Positions 1 to 9,157 of a stretch of DNA of 34,679 bases are shown piece after piece. Origin of the DNA: Oscillospiraceae bacterium. Its GTDB lineage: Bacteria > Bacillota > Clostridia > Oscillospirales > CAG-272. The notes under the pieces are model-generated. The model had not been told where the DNA came from. It saw only the letters and a list, made by a program, of their open reading frames with translations, and ran no database searches. The stretch lies in contig SVTW01000001.1 of the NCBI GenBank assembly GCA_015063585.1, positions 1 through 34,679 of the forward strand, read 5' to 3'. Each line of letters begins with the position of its first letter. Position 1 is the stretch's first letter. A program made the position numbers and the translations under genes.

Positions 1-3
1 CGG

Positions 4-47
4 TTTTCGACTGCAAAGCAGTCGAAAATTGCGGCGTTTAGCCGCAA
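4..47. repeat. Two adjacent perfect hairpins at left edge
   Basis: Two perfect inverted repeats lie directly next to each other. The first has 11-bp arms at 4-14 and 18-28 with a 3-nt loop. The second has 7-bp arms at 29-35 and 41-47 with a 5-nt loop. They precede the larger terminator hairpin at 60-101. They could be part of a compound terminator for a gene left of the window, or an intergenic palindromic element. The first arm begins and ends in A/T runs, as bidirectional terminators do. Confidence 0.5.
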
Positions 48-59
48 AGCAAAAACGTC

Positions 60-101
60 GGGGGTGAGTACCAAATGCATTTTTGCATTTGACTCACCCC
101 C
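60..101. terminator. Rho-independent terminator of the pyrH-polC operon
   Basis: A two-part hairpin: outer arms 60-69 and 92-101 (10 bp, GC-rich) and an inner stem 73-79 with 84-90 (7 bp). On the minus strand, which is the polC direction, a T run follows at 51-55. On the plus strand a T run follows at 103-107. The element therefore looks bidirectional. It begins 11 nt beyond the polC stop codon, so it should end the eight-gene operon. Confidence 0.8.
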
Positions 102-112
102 CTTTTTAGTTT

Positions 113-3100
113 TTAAAATTTAATGGTAAGTTGGTCTGTTTCGCTGATATTATCCAACACACCGTTCGCTCGAAGCATATCAATAACCGATTTGCTGAGC
201 TTGGCACGGATCTGCAGATCCTCAACCGAGAAAAATGGCTCCTCATTACGGGCGTCAATAATATTCTGCGCGGCGGTATCTCCAAGACCCGGAAGTGACG
301 AGAATGGCATACGAATGGCACCATCCTCCGGTTGGAAAACAAAAGCATGTGATTTTTGCAAATCAACGGGAAGAAACCGCACCTTACGAGCCATTGCCTC
401 ATTAATCAACTGCAAGGTTGAGATACTTGCCTGCTCCTTTGGAGATGCTTCCTTTCCACGCTTTTGAATATCACGCATGACTGCAACCACGTTTGTTTTT
501 CCGCCACGGACGATCTGCGCGTCAAATCCGTTGGGAGCAACGGTAAACATAGTACAATAAAAAGCAACCGGCTGATGCACCTTATACCACGCAAGTCGGA
601 TTGCCGACATAACATACGCGGCGGCATGAGCTTTCGGAAAAAGATACTTGATCTTTTTACATGAGGTGATATACCATTCCGGAACGTTGTGCGCACGCAT
701 GTCTGCTTCCCACTCTGGGGTAAGCCCCTTCCCTTTTCGAACTGCTTCCATAATTTTAAAGGAGACGGCATTTTCAAGACCATAGCGGATCATATCAAGC
801 ATGATACCGTCACGTGTACCGATAACCTGCGAAATGTCGCAAGTGCCCTCTTTGATCAGGTCCTGCGCGTTTCCAAGCCAAACGTTGGTTCCGTGCGTCA
901 ATCCTGAAATCTGCAACAGGTCTGCAAAGTTTTTCGGCTTTGCATCAAGAAGTACCTGCTGAAGAAACGGCGTTCCAAGCTCGGGAAGTCCGTATGTTCC
1001 AATCGTACAGCCTTCGATATCCTCGGGTTGAATGCCAAGCGGTTCGGTTGATTCAAAGAGATCGTAAACCGATCGGTCATTCATGGCAACGTCGAGAACC
1101 GAGGTATTTGTAAAGGTTTCAAGCCACTTATACTTCGTTGGCATATCGTGTCCGAGTTCATCGAGCTTCAGGATCGTATCGTGCAGATAGGAAAACGCAA
1201 AGTGCGTGGTGATGATATCCGAATTCGGATCGTCTGCGGGATGCTGTACCGGTGTAAAATCATAAACGTCATATTTCTGCGGCACAACAATAATTCCACC
1301 CGGGTGCTGCCCCGTTGTTTTTTTCACACCAACGCAATTCATTACAAGGCGGTTCATTTCCGCACGCGGCAAACTGATTCCCTTTTGCTCCACGTATTTC
1401 GCAACGTATCCGTATGCGGTTTTATCGGCAAGCGTTCCAAGCGTACCCGCGCGGAACACGTGGCCTTCACCAAACAGCTCCTCCGTGTATTTATGCACGC
1501 GTCCTTGTACGTCTCCCGAAAAGTTAAGGTCAATATCAGGGGATTTGTCACCGTAGAAACCAAGGAAGGTTTCAAACATGATATCATGCCCGTCTGCCTT
1601 GTATTTGGTGCCACATTTAGGACAGTAGGCATCCGGCAAGTCAAATCCCGATCCTACCGAGCCGTCCGTGATAAACTCATTGTGCCGGCATTGCGGATTC
1701 GGACAATAATAGTGCGGCGGCAGAGGGTTAACCTCGGAAATTCCCGCCATCGTTGCTACGAAAGAGGATCCAACTGAGCCACGTGATCCAACAAGATAGC
1801 CCTGTTCCTCACTGTAGCGAACCAAGCGCTGTGCGATCAGATATAAAACGGCAAATCCGTTTTTGATAATGGAATTCAGCTCGCGGTCTAGTCGAGCCGA
1901 TACAAGCTCCGGTAAAGGATCGCCATACATTTGCTTGGCGCGTTCCCAACACATATCCTGGAGCTCCTGCTCCGCGCCTTCCATTTCAGGGGTATAAGAC
2001 CCCTTTGGAATTGGGCGGATACGCTCAATTTGATCGGCGATCATATTGGTGTTGGTTACGACCACTTCATATGCTTTTTCTTCTCCGAGATACGAAAACT
2101 CCTCAAGCATTTCTTCGGTCGTTCTGAAATAAAGTCCAACATCTCGGTCGGCATCCTTAAATTTCATTCCTGCCATCAAAATCTTTCGGTAAAGCTCGTC
2201 CTCTCGGTTGAGAAAATGCGCGTCACAGGTGGCACATACGGGTTTGTTGTAGCGTTCCCCCAATTCAACCACACGGCGGTTTAATTGACGCAGACCTTCA
2301 TCATCAGCAACCGTACCCTCAGCAACCAAAAAACGGTTGTTGCAAATTGGCTGAATTTCAAGGTAATCATAAAAGTTTACGATCTCCTCAATCTCAGACT
2401 CGGGGCGGTTTTCCAAAATTGCGCGCATCAATTCTCCCGCTTCACACGCAGAGCCGATAATCAACCCCTCGCGATGCTTTTCCAAAACCGTTTTGGGGAT
2501 CAAGGGGTTGCGCGGCAAACGCCGGCGGAAATATTGCAGATAGCTCAGAGAGATCAGCTTGTAAAGATTTTTTAAACCGACCGCGTTTTTCACCAAAATA
2601 ATTTGATGGTAGGGCTTCAATTTCAACGGGTCGGTCTTTTCTGCCATATCGCGTTCAAGGGACGGAAAATCAATGATATCCAGCTTTTTCATTGTTTCAA
2701 TCATGCAGAAATAGATCTTTGCAAGCATTTCAGCATCGTCACATGCGCGGTGATGATTAAAGTCACCAAGCTCATATGCCTTTGCAAGTGCATCAAGCGT
2801 GTGCTTGTTTAAGTCAGGATGAATATGCCGCGACAACGCCAGAGTATCAAGATAAGGGTTCTCAAACGGGAGATCGGCAAGCTTTGCAAAATAACGGATA
2901 AAACCAATGTCAAAATTTGCGTTATGGGCAATCAGAAGCGGTTTGTTTTTACGACCTTCCTCATTGTTTCCTATAAATTCAAAAAAAGCAGAAAGTGCTT
3001 CGGAGAATTTTGGCGCCCCCGCTACCATTTCATCGGTAATTCCCGTGATTTTTGTATTCTCCTCCGGAATTGGACATTCGGGATCTACAAAGGTATTAAA

Positions 3101-4579
3101 ACGATCGATAACCTGTCCGTTTCGGATCTTCACAGCGCCAATTTCGGTAATTTTACAGTTTTGAACCGAAAGACCTGTTGTTTCAATATCAAAAACAACA
3201 CACTCGGATTCAAGTGCAGGATCACACTTTCCCGACACAGCGCCCGCGGTATTGTTGACAAAGTAAGCCTCCATGCCATACAGAACCTTAAAATCGCTGT
3301 TTTCATCGGTGTTTTTTTCAAGTGCGATCATAGCCTCGGGATAGCCCTGCACGTTTCCGTGGTCGGTAATTGCCACCGCTCTATGTCCCCATTTCAGCGC
3401 CGTTTTCACCGCTACATCCGGCGGGATCAACGCATCCATTGTTGACATTGTGGTATGCAAGTGCAATTCCACACGTTTGGTTTTTGCGGTATCCTTGCGT
3501 GTTTTCTTGGATATTTTCGCAATATCGGTATAAAAGAAGGTAAAATCCGAATCGGTTTTTCCCTTCCTCGTCATGCGCTTCGCGTATCCGCGTAACGCAA
3601 CCACACTTCCGTTTTTGATCAAGCCGCAAAGTTCATTTGCCTCCTCAAGCTCCATTCCAAAAGAACGGTGTTCGATCGACGCATTTCCATCAAATATATC
3701 AAAGGAAATATCAAACTTATCGCCTGTTCTGTTTTCCTCACGCTGGAAATTGAAGATCTCGCCGAGAATTACAATATTTCTTTGGGGTCTGTTGAGCGAT
3801 GCAATCGCGATGGGGCGAATTTCAAAAGGTTCCCCCAAAACAAATTCCGGTGATGCGGTTTCAAATTCAATATGCCCGATTCTCCAGCCGCCTTCCAACT
3901 CCTGCGGAAAAACCTCGCCCTCATAAATGGATGCGGCACGGGGGAGCATTTGCGTTTCCTCCTCGGGAGGCGCTTCTTCGGCTTGATGCTGTGTTTGTTG
4001 AGCACGCTGATATTCCGCCTCAGCTCGGGCGGCTTGAATACTCATTTCTTTTAGCTGCATTTCGTGTGCGATCCGATACGCGCTTTCATCAAACTCAGCA
4101 GACCGATGAATTGTAACCCGTATCTGCGTGCCGAACTCTTCCTGAATGATCTTTTCCATCAAAGAAGGCGTTTTTGCGTCATAGATTAGGTTAACGCCCC
4201 CATCGGAAACCGGAATTTCAATGGTCAGCTCATTGTCTCTCAAGGTATATTCGCAATGGTTAAAAAAACCTTTTGCAACAATGCCGCGTCGATTGGTTTC
4301 CATTAAAAGATCGGGAACCTGTGTCTTATCAAAAACAGCAAGCGGATAGCTTGGACAAATCTGAACGTAATTTAAGTCGTACGCCTGTCGAATCTCCTCT
4401 TCAATTCGATAGAGCGTCATTTTGGGAATCACGTGCGTAAAGGATGCACGAACCTCTATGAATCGTTTTTCCTTATCAGCACGCAACAAAATACTTTCGG
4501 GATCTGCGGAAAGCAAAATCTCGGAATATTCAGCCGATGGTGTATATCGATTAAAAATTTCAAGTAAATTTCGGCTCAT
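113..4579 (-). CDS. polC: DNA polymerase III alpha subunit, Gram-positive PolC type
   Basis: Replicative DNA polymerase with a built-in 3'-5' proofreading exonuclease. The protein is 1488 aa; PolC proteins are usually about 1430-1470 aa. An N-terminal region of about 365 residues includes an OB-like segment and an acidic, Gln/Glu-rich linker near 175-210. The PHP domain starts with HLH at 373-375 and is split by a DEDDh exonuclease whose DxE is D464/E466. The polymerase domain follows, with a four-cysteine zinc site (C959, C964, C986, C989) and the catalytic PDIDLNF at 1014-1020 (D1015, D1017). This split PHP/exonuclease arrangement separates PolC from DnaE. The start overlaps the ispG stop by 4 nt (ATGA), so translation is probably coupled. 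It is the last gene of the operon. The slight excess length is probably the linker. Confidence 0.98.
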   Translation of the reverse strand: MSRNLLEIFNRYTPSAEYSEILLSADPESILLRADKEKRFIEVRASFTHVIPKMTLYRIEEEIRQAYDLNYVQICPSYPLAVFDKTQVPDLLMETNRRGIVAKGFFNHCEYTLRDNELTIEIPVSDGGVNLIYDAKTPSLMEKIIQEEFGTQIRVTIHRSAEFDESAYRIAHEMQLKEMSIQAARAEAEYQRAQQTQHQAEEAPPEEETQMLPRAASIYEGEVFPQELEGGWRIGHIEFETASPEFVLGEPFEIRPIAIASLNRPQRNIVILGEIFNFQREENRTGDKFDISFDIFDGNASIEHRSFGMELEEANELCGLIKNGSVVALRGYAKRMTRKGKTDSDFTFFYTDIAKISKKTRKDTAKTKRVELHLHTTMSTMDALIPPDVAVKTALKWGHRAVAITDHGNVQGYPEAMIALEKNTDENSDFKVLYGMEAYFVNNTAGAVSGKCDPALESECVVFDIETTGLSVQNCKITEIGAVKIRNGQVIDRFNTFVDPECPIPEENTKITGITDEMVAGAPKFSEALSAFFEFIGNNEEGRKNKPLLIAHNANFDIGFIRYFAKLADLPFENPYLDTLALSRHIHPDLNKHTLDALAKAYELGDFNHHRACDDAEMLAKIYFCMIETMKKLDIIDFPSLERDMAEKTDPLKLKPYHQIILVKNAVGLKNLYKLISLSYLQYFRRRLPRNPLIPKTVLEKHREGLIIGSACEAGELMRAILENRPESEIEEIVNFYDYLEIQPICNNRFLVAEGTVADDEGLRQLNRRVVELGERYNKPVCATCDAHFLNREDELYRKILMAGMKFKDADRDVGLYFRTTEEMLEEFSYLGEEKAYEVVVTNTNMIADQIERIRPIPKGSYTPEMEGAEQELQDMCWERAKQMYGDPLPELVSARLDRELNSIIKNGFAVLYLIAQRLVRYSEEQGYLVGSRGSVGSSFVATMAGISEVNPLPPHYYCPNPQCRHNEFITDGSVGSGFDLPDAYCPKCGTKYKADGHDIMFETFLGFYGDKSPDIDLNFSGDVQGRVHKYTEELFGEGHVFRAGTLGTLADKTAYGYVAKYVEQKGISLPRAEMNRLVMNCVGVKKTTGQHPGGIIVVPQKYDVYDFTPVQHPADDPNSDIITTHFAFSYLHDTILKLDELGHDMPTKYKWLETFTNTSVLDVAMNDRSVYDLFESTEPLGIQPEDIEGCTIGTYGLPELGTPFLQQVLLDAKPKNFADLLQISGLTHGTNVWLGNAQDLIKEGTCDISQVIGTRDGIMLDMIRYGLENAVSFKIMEAVRKGKGLTPEWEADMRAHNVPEWYITSCKKIKYLFPKAHAAAYVMSAIRLAWYKVHQPVAFYCTMFTVAPNGFDAQIVRGGKTNVVAVMRDIQKRGKEASPKEQASISTLQLINEAMARKVRFLPVDLQKSHAFVFQPEDGAIRMPFSSLPGLGDTAAQNIIDARNEEPFFSVEDLQIRAKLSKSVIDMLRANGVLDNISETDQLTIKF

Positions 4580-5670
4580 ACTTTTTTCGTTTCTTTTAAG
4601 ATCTGAATTTCCTGCAAAAGACGTTGAATAATTTCTCCCTCAGGAATCTTTTCAACAATTTCTCCATGGCGGAACAAAACAGCTTCACCGATACCGCCCG
4701 CAATTCCCACATCTGCCTCTCTTGCTTCGCCAGGTCCGTTTACAACGCACCCCATTAAGGCGACCTTTACGGGAACGTCCAAAAGCCCCGCCTCGCGAAC
4801 AGCGGATTCAAATTGCTTGGAAAGCGCAATCAGATCAATTTTGGTTCGTGAACAGGTAGGACAGCTTACAATATCCATACCGCACTGCCCTTCCAATTCA
4901 ATGCCTTGGAGAATCTTTTTAGCCGCATCAACCTCCAACACAGGATCGTCGGTCAATGAAACACGAAGGGTGTCTCCTATGCCATCACAGAGCAATGAGC
5001 CAATTCCGATCGCGCTCTTGATCATGCCCCGCTCTCCGCCGCCCGCCTCGGTTACGCCGAGATGGAGGGGGTATTGGCAAGCCTGCGCAAGCCTGCGGTT
5101 TGCCTCGATCATTCCTGCAACGGTGGACGCTTTGATCGAAATTACAGTATCGTAAAAATCAAATTTTTCAAGCAAGGACGCATGATATAACGCGCTTTCA
5201 CAAAGCGCTTCGGGTGTTGGCGATCCATACTTTGCGAGAATATGTTTTTCAAGAGAGCCGCTGTTCACGCCGATTCGAATCGGAATTTTTTTAGCTCTAC
5301 AAGCATCGCAAACCGCTTTCACACGTGAATCGTCGCCGATGTTCCCCGGGTTGATTCTGATTTTATCAAACCCAAGCTCGGCACAACGCAACGCTATTTT
5401 ATAATCAAAATGAATATCGGCAACGATCGGAATGCGAACTCCCGCCTCCTTGATTGCGAGAATGGTATTGGTAGCCTCCAGAGTTGGAACCGAGATGCGT
5501 ACGATATTGCAACCGTTTTCTTCCATCTTGCGGATTTGTGCCACCGTTGCGGCGGCGTCGGCTGTATTTGTATTTGTCATGGATTGAATCGCAATCGGGT
5601 TATTCCCTCCGATTTTGCAATTTCCAATCACAACTTCTTTGCTTTTTCGTCTGATTTCATTATACTTCAT
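4576..5670 (-). CDS. ispG: 4-hydroxy-3-methylbut-2-en-1-yl diphosphate synthase
   Basis: Converts 2-C-methyl-D-erythritol 2,4-cyclodiphosphate into HMBPP, the penultimate step of the MEP isoprenoid pathway, using a [4Fe-4S] cluster. The protein is 364 aa, normal for the short bacterial form. Cluster ligands are visible as C270 and C273 in SCPTC and C308 in MGCVVNGPGEA, with E315 as the fourth ligand seen in the family. The N-terminal TIM-barrel half carries IAIQSMTNT and VADIHFDY. It overlaps the rseP stop and the polC start by 4 nt each, so it sits firmly inside the operon. dxr, an earlier MEP enzyme, and uppS, an isoprenoid user, are in the same transcript. It takes the place that proS has in Bacillus. 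Confidence 0.98.
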   Translation of the reverse strand: MKYNEIRRKSKEVVIGNCKIGGNNPIAIQSMTNTNTADAAATVAQIRKMEENGCNIVRISVPTLEATNTILAIKEAGVRIPIVADIHFDYKIALRCAELGFDKIRINPGNIGDDSRVKAVCDACRAKKIPIRIGVNSGSLEKHILAKYGSPTPEALCESALYHASLLEKFDFYDTVISIKASTVAGMIEANRRLAQACQYPLHLGVTEAGGGERGMIKSAIGIGSLLCDGIGDTLRVSLTDDPVLEVDAAKKILQGIELEGQCGMDIVSCPTCSRTKIDLIALSKQFESAVREAGLLDVPVKVALMGCVVNGPGEAREADVGIAGGIGEAVLFRHGEIVEKIPEGEIIQRLLQEIQILKETKKV

Positions 5671-7100
5671 AGTGCAATAATATCCTTTATTAAAATGAGT
5701 ACGGCTAAGCCGAGTATCAAGACCAAGCCAACAAAGTTAATTATGCCTTCAATTTCGGGTTTTAAGGGTTTGCGTCGGATCGCTTCAATTGCATAGATCA
5801 GCAAATGACCGCCGTCAAGCGCGGGAAAAGGCAAAAGATTCATAACACCGAGATTAATGGAAATTAAGGTTACAAGCTGTAAAACGTACATATAACCCAT
5901 TTGCGCCATCTCGGTAATGGTTTTTGTAATACCAACAGGACCGGATACGGCTTCAAATCCGTAACGTCCCGAGAAAAGCCCACTGAGCGAATCAAACACC
6001 ATTTTTATATTGGAAAGCGAGCGATACCAGGTATGCTTTAGCACGGTTCCGGCACCGAAATCAGGCTCGGGATAAATATAAAAATCAATAACTCCCATCT
6101 GTACGCCGGTTTCCGGATCCGCCTCATTGGGAAGCGTAATATTTTCCAATACCATTTGCTTTCCGTCACGAATTACAGTAATCGTCAAAGGACGATAGCC
6201 CTGCATCATCAACTCATAAGAAAGCTCATAGGCGGTATGAACCGGCGTATTGTTGACCTTCACAACGCGATCCATCGGGCGCAATCCGCCCTGCTCGCTG
6301 CGAGAATACGTGATATATTCCGCTCCGATGCGTTCGGTATCGAGAATTACGTTTTGCAGTTCAAGCTCGTCAACTTTTTGTTCATCTGCATTCCAACGCA
6401 GAATATGAAGTGTAAAAGCACCGCCCGCATTTGCTTCAACCAATTCCTTCATTTGCCCATAGGAATCAATCTCAACGCCATTTACACCGATGATATAGTC
6501 GTCCTTTTGGAGCCCCATGTAGGATTCTTCTCCGGTGTAGGTTACATAAAAGCCGGAAACAACCGTTGTTCCCACGTTACCATGCCCGCCTAAGATGACA
6601 ATGACGAGCATTAAAACAAAGCCAAGAATAATATTCATGGCAGGCCCCGCAATCGATATTAAGATCCGTTTCCATACGCTTTGATTGCAGTATGCATGCT
6701 TCGCGGTTTCCGCATCCACGACCTGTTCGCGGGATTCGGCTTTCGGATCATATGTGCCGTCGGAGTGCTTGTCGTTACTGCTTACAAAAAATCCGTCTCC
6801 TAATTCGGTGTTTTCATTGGATTCAGAAGGGTCCGTGGGGGCTTGATCTTCGAGTTGCGAAGAACCCTGTACCGGTTCCATTCCGTTTTCTCCGAGCATG
6901 CTGACAAAACCGCCGATCGGAAAAAGACGGATTGCATACACGGTTCCGCTTTTTTTGGATTTGATCGAAAAAAGCTTTGGTCCCATTCCAATGGCAAATT
7001 CCAAAACCTTAACGCCGCACAACCGTGCGACAATGAAATGCCCTAATTCATGAATAAAGATCAGCGCGCCAAAAATAAAAATGGCAAGTAAAATATACAA
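5667..7100 (-). CDS. rseP: Site-2 intramembrane zinc metalloprotease, RseP/RasP family
   Basis: Membrane-embedded protease that cleaves transmembrane substrates such as anti-sigma factors and remnant signal peptides. The zinc motif HELGH is at residues 17-21 in the first membrane helix, and the second motif, LDGGH, is near the C-terminus after NLLPFPA. A PDZ domain lies between them. The protein is 477 aa, longer than typical Firmicutes homologues of about 420-430 aa. The extra length is an acidic, Ser/Asn-rich insert at about residues 71-138 in the cytoplasmic loop before the second helix. The start is TTG, supported by GGAGG seven bases upstream. Its stop overlaps the ispG start (ATGA). The substrate cannot be told from context. 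Confidence 0.95.
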   Translation of the reverse strand: MYILLAIFIFGALIFIHELGHFIVARLCGVKVLEFAIGMGPKLFSIKSKKSGTVYAIRLFPIGGFVSMLGENGMEPVQGSSQLEDQAPTDPSESNENTELGDGFFVSSNDKHSDGTYDPKAESREQVVDAETAKHAYCNQSVWKRILISIAGPAMNIILGFVLMLVIVILGGHGNVGTTVVSGFYVTYTGEESYMGLQKDDYIIGVNGVEIDSYGQMKELVEANAGGAFTLHILRWNADEQKVDELELQNVILDTERIGAEYITYSRSEQGGLRPMDRVVKVNNTPVHTAYELSYELMMQGYRPLTITVIRDGKQMVLENITLPNEADPETGVQMGVIDFYIYPEPDFGAGTVLKHTWYRSLSNIKMVFDSLSGLFSGRYGFEAVSGPVGITKTITEMAQMGYMYVLQLVTLISINLGVMNLLPFPALDGGHLLIYAIEAIRRKPLKPEIEGIINFVGLVLILGLAVLILIKDIIAL

Positions 7101-7121
7101 TTCAGTTCCTCCGAAAACAAA

Positions 7122-8294
7122 TTAATTGCGCTTCAAAAGCTCAGCGGCAAGCGTTCTCGCAGCAGAGTCAAAGGCAAAAATATCATCAATTGAAGTAATA
7201 TTGCGTGCATCGGAAAGCTTCGTTACGGTTTCACTTACAACGTCAAAGATTCCCGTAAAGCTCAATTGCTTGGACAAAAATGCACCAACTGCAATCTCGT
7301 TTGCCGCATTTAACACCGCGGGAACCGCTCCGCCTGCCGCAATAGAATCCAGCGCAAGCTGCAAAAGCACAAAGGTTTCGGTATCCGGCTTTGCAAACGT
7401 CAGCTTTCCAGTCTTTGTCAGATCAAGCTGCGGAATCACCGCTTCAACACGGCACGGATGGGTTAAAGCATATTGCACACAGAGGCGCATATCGGGAACA
7501 GACATCTGCGCGATCACGCTGTTATCTATATATTCGACAGCCGAATGCATTATGCTTTCTCTGTGAACCAAAACTTCGATCTGATCGGGAGAAACATCAA
7601 ACAGATGAACCGCTTCGATCACCTCAAAGCCCTTGTTCATCAGCGTCGCGCTATCGATCGTAATTTTGGCTCCCATATTCCACGTGGGGTGTGCGAGCGC
7701 ACGTTCCGGTGTAATCTCCCCCAGCTCTTCCCTTCGCATTCCGTAAAAAGGTCCTCCGGAAGCAGTCAGCAAGATGCGTTTGATCGCTTTTTTATCGCCC
7801 GAACGTAAGCATTGAAAAATTGCACTGTGCTCACTGTCCACAGGCAAGATCTCAAGATTACGTTCTTTGGCAAGACGCATTACAAAATCACCTGCACAAA
7901 CAAGGGATTCCTTATTCGCAAGCGCAAGCTTTTTTCCTGCCTGAAGGGTTGCGAGCGTTGGTTTTAACCCTGCCTCTCCGATGACGGAATTAACCACAAC
8001 CTCTTCCGGATCATTTTGAATAGAGATCATTTCACAGATCCCGTCCATACCCGAGAATACGCGAATAGAGGTGTCTGCCAGCTTCACGCGGAGTTCTTCC
8101 GCGGCGTGTTCATCCGCCATCGCGCAAAAAGAAACACCGAGCTGTCTTGCTTGTGCTTCCACACGCTTGACATTTTGATTGGCACAAAGCGCATTTACAC
8201 GGATATTGTTTTGAAGAGCAACGTCAATTGCCTGTTCACCGACAGATCCCGTTGATCCGAGAATTGTAATTGACGGATATGTCTGCTGTTTCAT
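7122..8294 (-). CDS. dxr: 1-deoxy-D-xylulose 5-phosphate reductoisomerase
   Basis: Second MEP-pathway enzyme: NADPH-dependent rearrangement and reduction of DXP to 2-C-methyl-D-erythritol 4-phosphate. The Rossmann motif GSTGSVG lies at the N-terminus, the catalytic metal-binding LPVDSEHSA in the middle, and the conserved STLMNKGFEVIEA segment after it. From the chosen ATG the protein is 390 aa, the usual size. I prefer the ATG at 8294 over the TTG at 8300 because GAGG lies about ten bases before the ATG, with only about four before the TTG. It starts 2 nt past the cdsA stop. It is cotranscribed with ispG, so two steps of isoprenoid supply are linked to UppS. Confidence 0.97.
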   Translation of the reverse strand: MKQQTYPSITILGSTGSVGEQAIDVALQNNIRVNALCANQNVKRVEAQARQLGVSFCAMADEHAAEELRVKLADTSIRVFSGMDGICEMISIQNDPEEVVVNSVIGEAGLKPTLATLQAGKKLALANKESLVCAGDFVMRLAKERNLEILPVDSEHSAIFQCLRSGDKKAIKRILLTASGGPFYGMRREELGEITPERALAHPTWNMGAKITIDSATLMNKGFEVIEAVHLFDVSPDQIEVLVHRESIMHSAVEYIDNSVIAQMSVPDMRLCVQYALTHPCRVEAVIPQLDLTKTGKLTFAKPDTETFVLLQLALDSIAAGGAVPAVLNAANEIAVGAFLSKQLSFTGIFDVVSETVTKLSDARNITSIDDIFAFDSAARTLAAELLKRN

Positions 8295-8296
8295 AC

Positions 8297-9142
8297 TCAA
8301 ATTACCTCAAAAAATTTAAAAAAGGAACAAAAAGCTGCCAAAATAATCGAAACCGCGATCACAGAATCAAAGCGATCCAAAATACCGCCGTGTCCGGGGA
8401 AAAGCTTGCCGTAATCCTTGATGCCGTAGGTTCTCTTGATGACAGACATGCACAAATCCCCAACCTGTGACACAATCGATGCCAAAAATCCACCTATGAT
8501 CAAAAACAGATAATTCGCGCGCAAATCGGTGATATGATTGATAATTACACCAAACAGCACCATTGCAAGCACGCAGAACACAACTCCGCCAACACTGCCT
8601 TCAACCGTCTTTTTGGGGCTGACATCGGGGATCAGCTTGTGTTTTCCGCCCCGACCGAACAACATGCCGCAAAAATACGCAAAGGTATCGGTTACCCATG
8701 CACCAATGAATACGGTAAGGTAAATGTATTCTCCGCCGGGCTTTACAAAGTCATGCAAAAAGAGGATCGAGTTAAAGCCTGCCAAGATATAAAAAGCGGT
8801 AAAAAAGCAGATCGAAATATCTGAAATTTTATATTTTCCGTGCGAAAAGGTAATAACCGCAAAATAATAAAGCGAAAGGATAAGCACCGCAACCAAAACG
8901 ACCTGTCGGAAAAGGTGTTGATCTGAAAAATAACGAATCAGAAACGGAAGCGTTGCCGCCGCTAAATAGAGTGGAATGGTAAGCAAAATTGCGGAGCGCA
9001 ATCCAATACACGAGGTAATTTCAAAAATTGCAATGACCGAACAAAGCGCCAACATGAGCGGCAATGCAATGGTGTCCGCAAAAATTAATACCGGTAGAAA
9101 AATACAAAGTGCTACAATTGCAGTGATAATTCTTGTTTTCAT
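8297..9142 (-). CDS. cdsA: Phosphatidate cytidylyltransferase (CDP-diacylglycerol synthase)
   Basis: Makes CDP-diacylglycerol from phosphatidic acid and CTP, the branch point of membrane phospholipid synthesis. The 281-aa protein is polytopic, with several hydrophobic helices from residue 5 onward. It carries the family signature near the C-terminus: VSPKKTVEGSVGG, then KDYGKLFPGHGGILDRFDS, where the GHGG and DRxDS residues bind metal and CTP. The ribosome binding site GAGAGG precedes the ATG. It lies between uppS and dxr, the standard Firmicutes position. Confidence 0.97.
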   Translation of the reverse strand: MKTRIITAIVALCIFLPVLIFADTIALPLMLALCSVIAIFEITSCIGLRSAILLTIPLYLAAATLPFLIRYFSDQHLFRQVVLVAVLILSLYYFAVITFSHGKYKISDISICFFTAFYILAGFNSILFLHDFVKPGGEYIYLTVFIGAWVTDTFAYFCGMLFGRGGKHKLIPDVSPKKTVEGSVGGVVFCVLAMVLFGVIINHITDLRANYLFLIIGGFLASIVSQVGDLCMSVIKRTYGIKDYGKLFPGHGGILDRFDSVIAVSIILAAFCSFFKFFEVI

Positions 9143-9157
9143 GATAACCTCTCGGGA

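Noticed and set aside
1148-1777. 209-aa plus-strand open frame within polC
   Set aside because: Antisense to the PolC polymerase domain; no domain, no ribosome binding site.
2819-3445. 208-aa plus-strand open frame within polC
   Set aside because: Antisense to the PolC exonuclease/PHP region; composition is a codon shadow.
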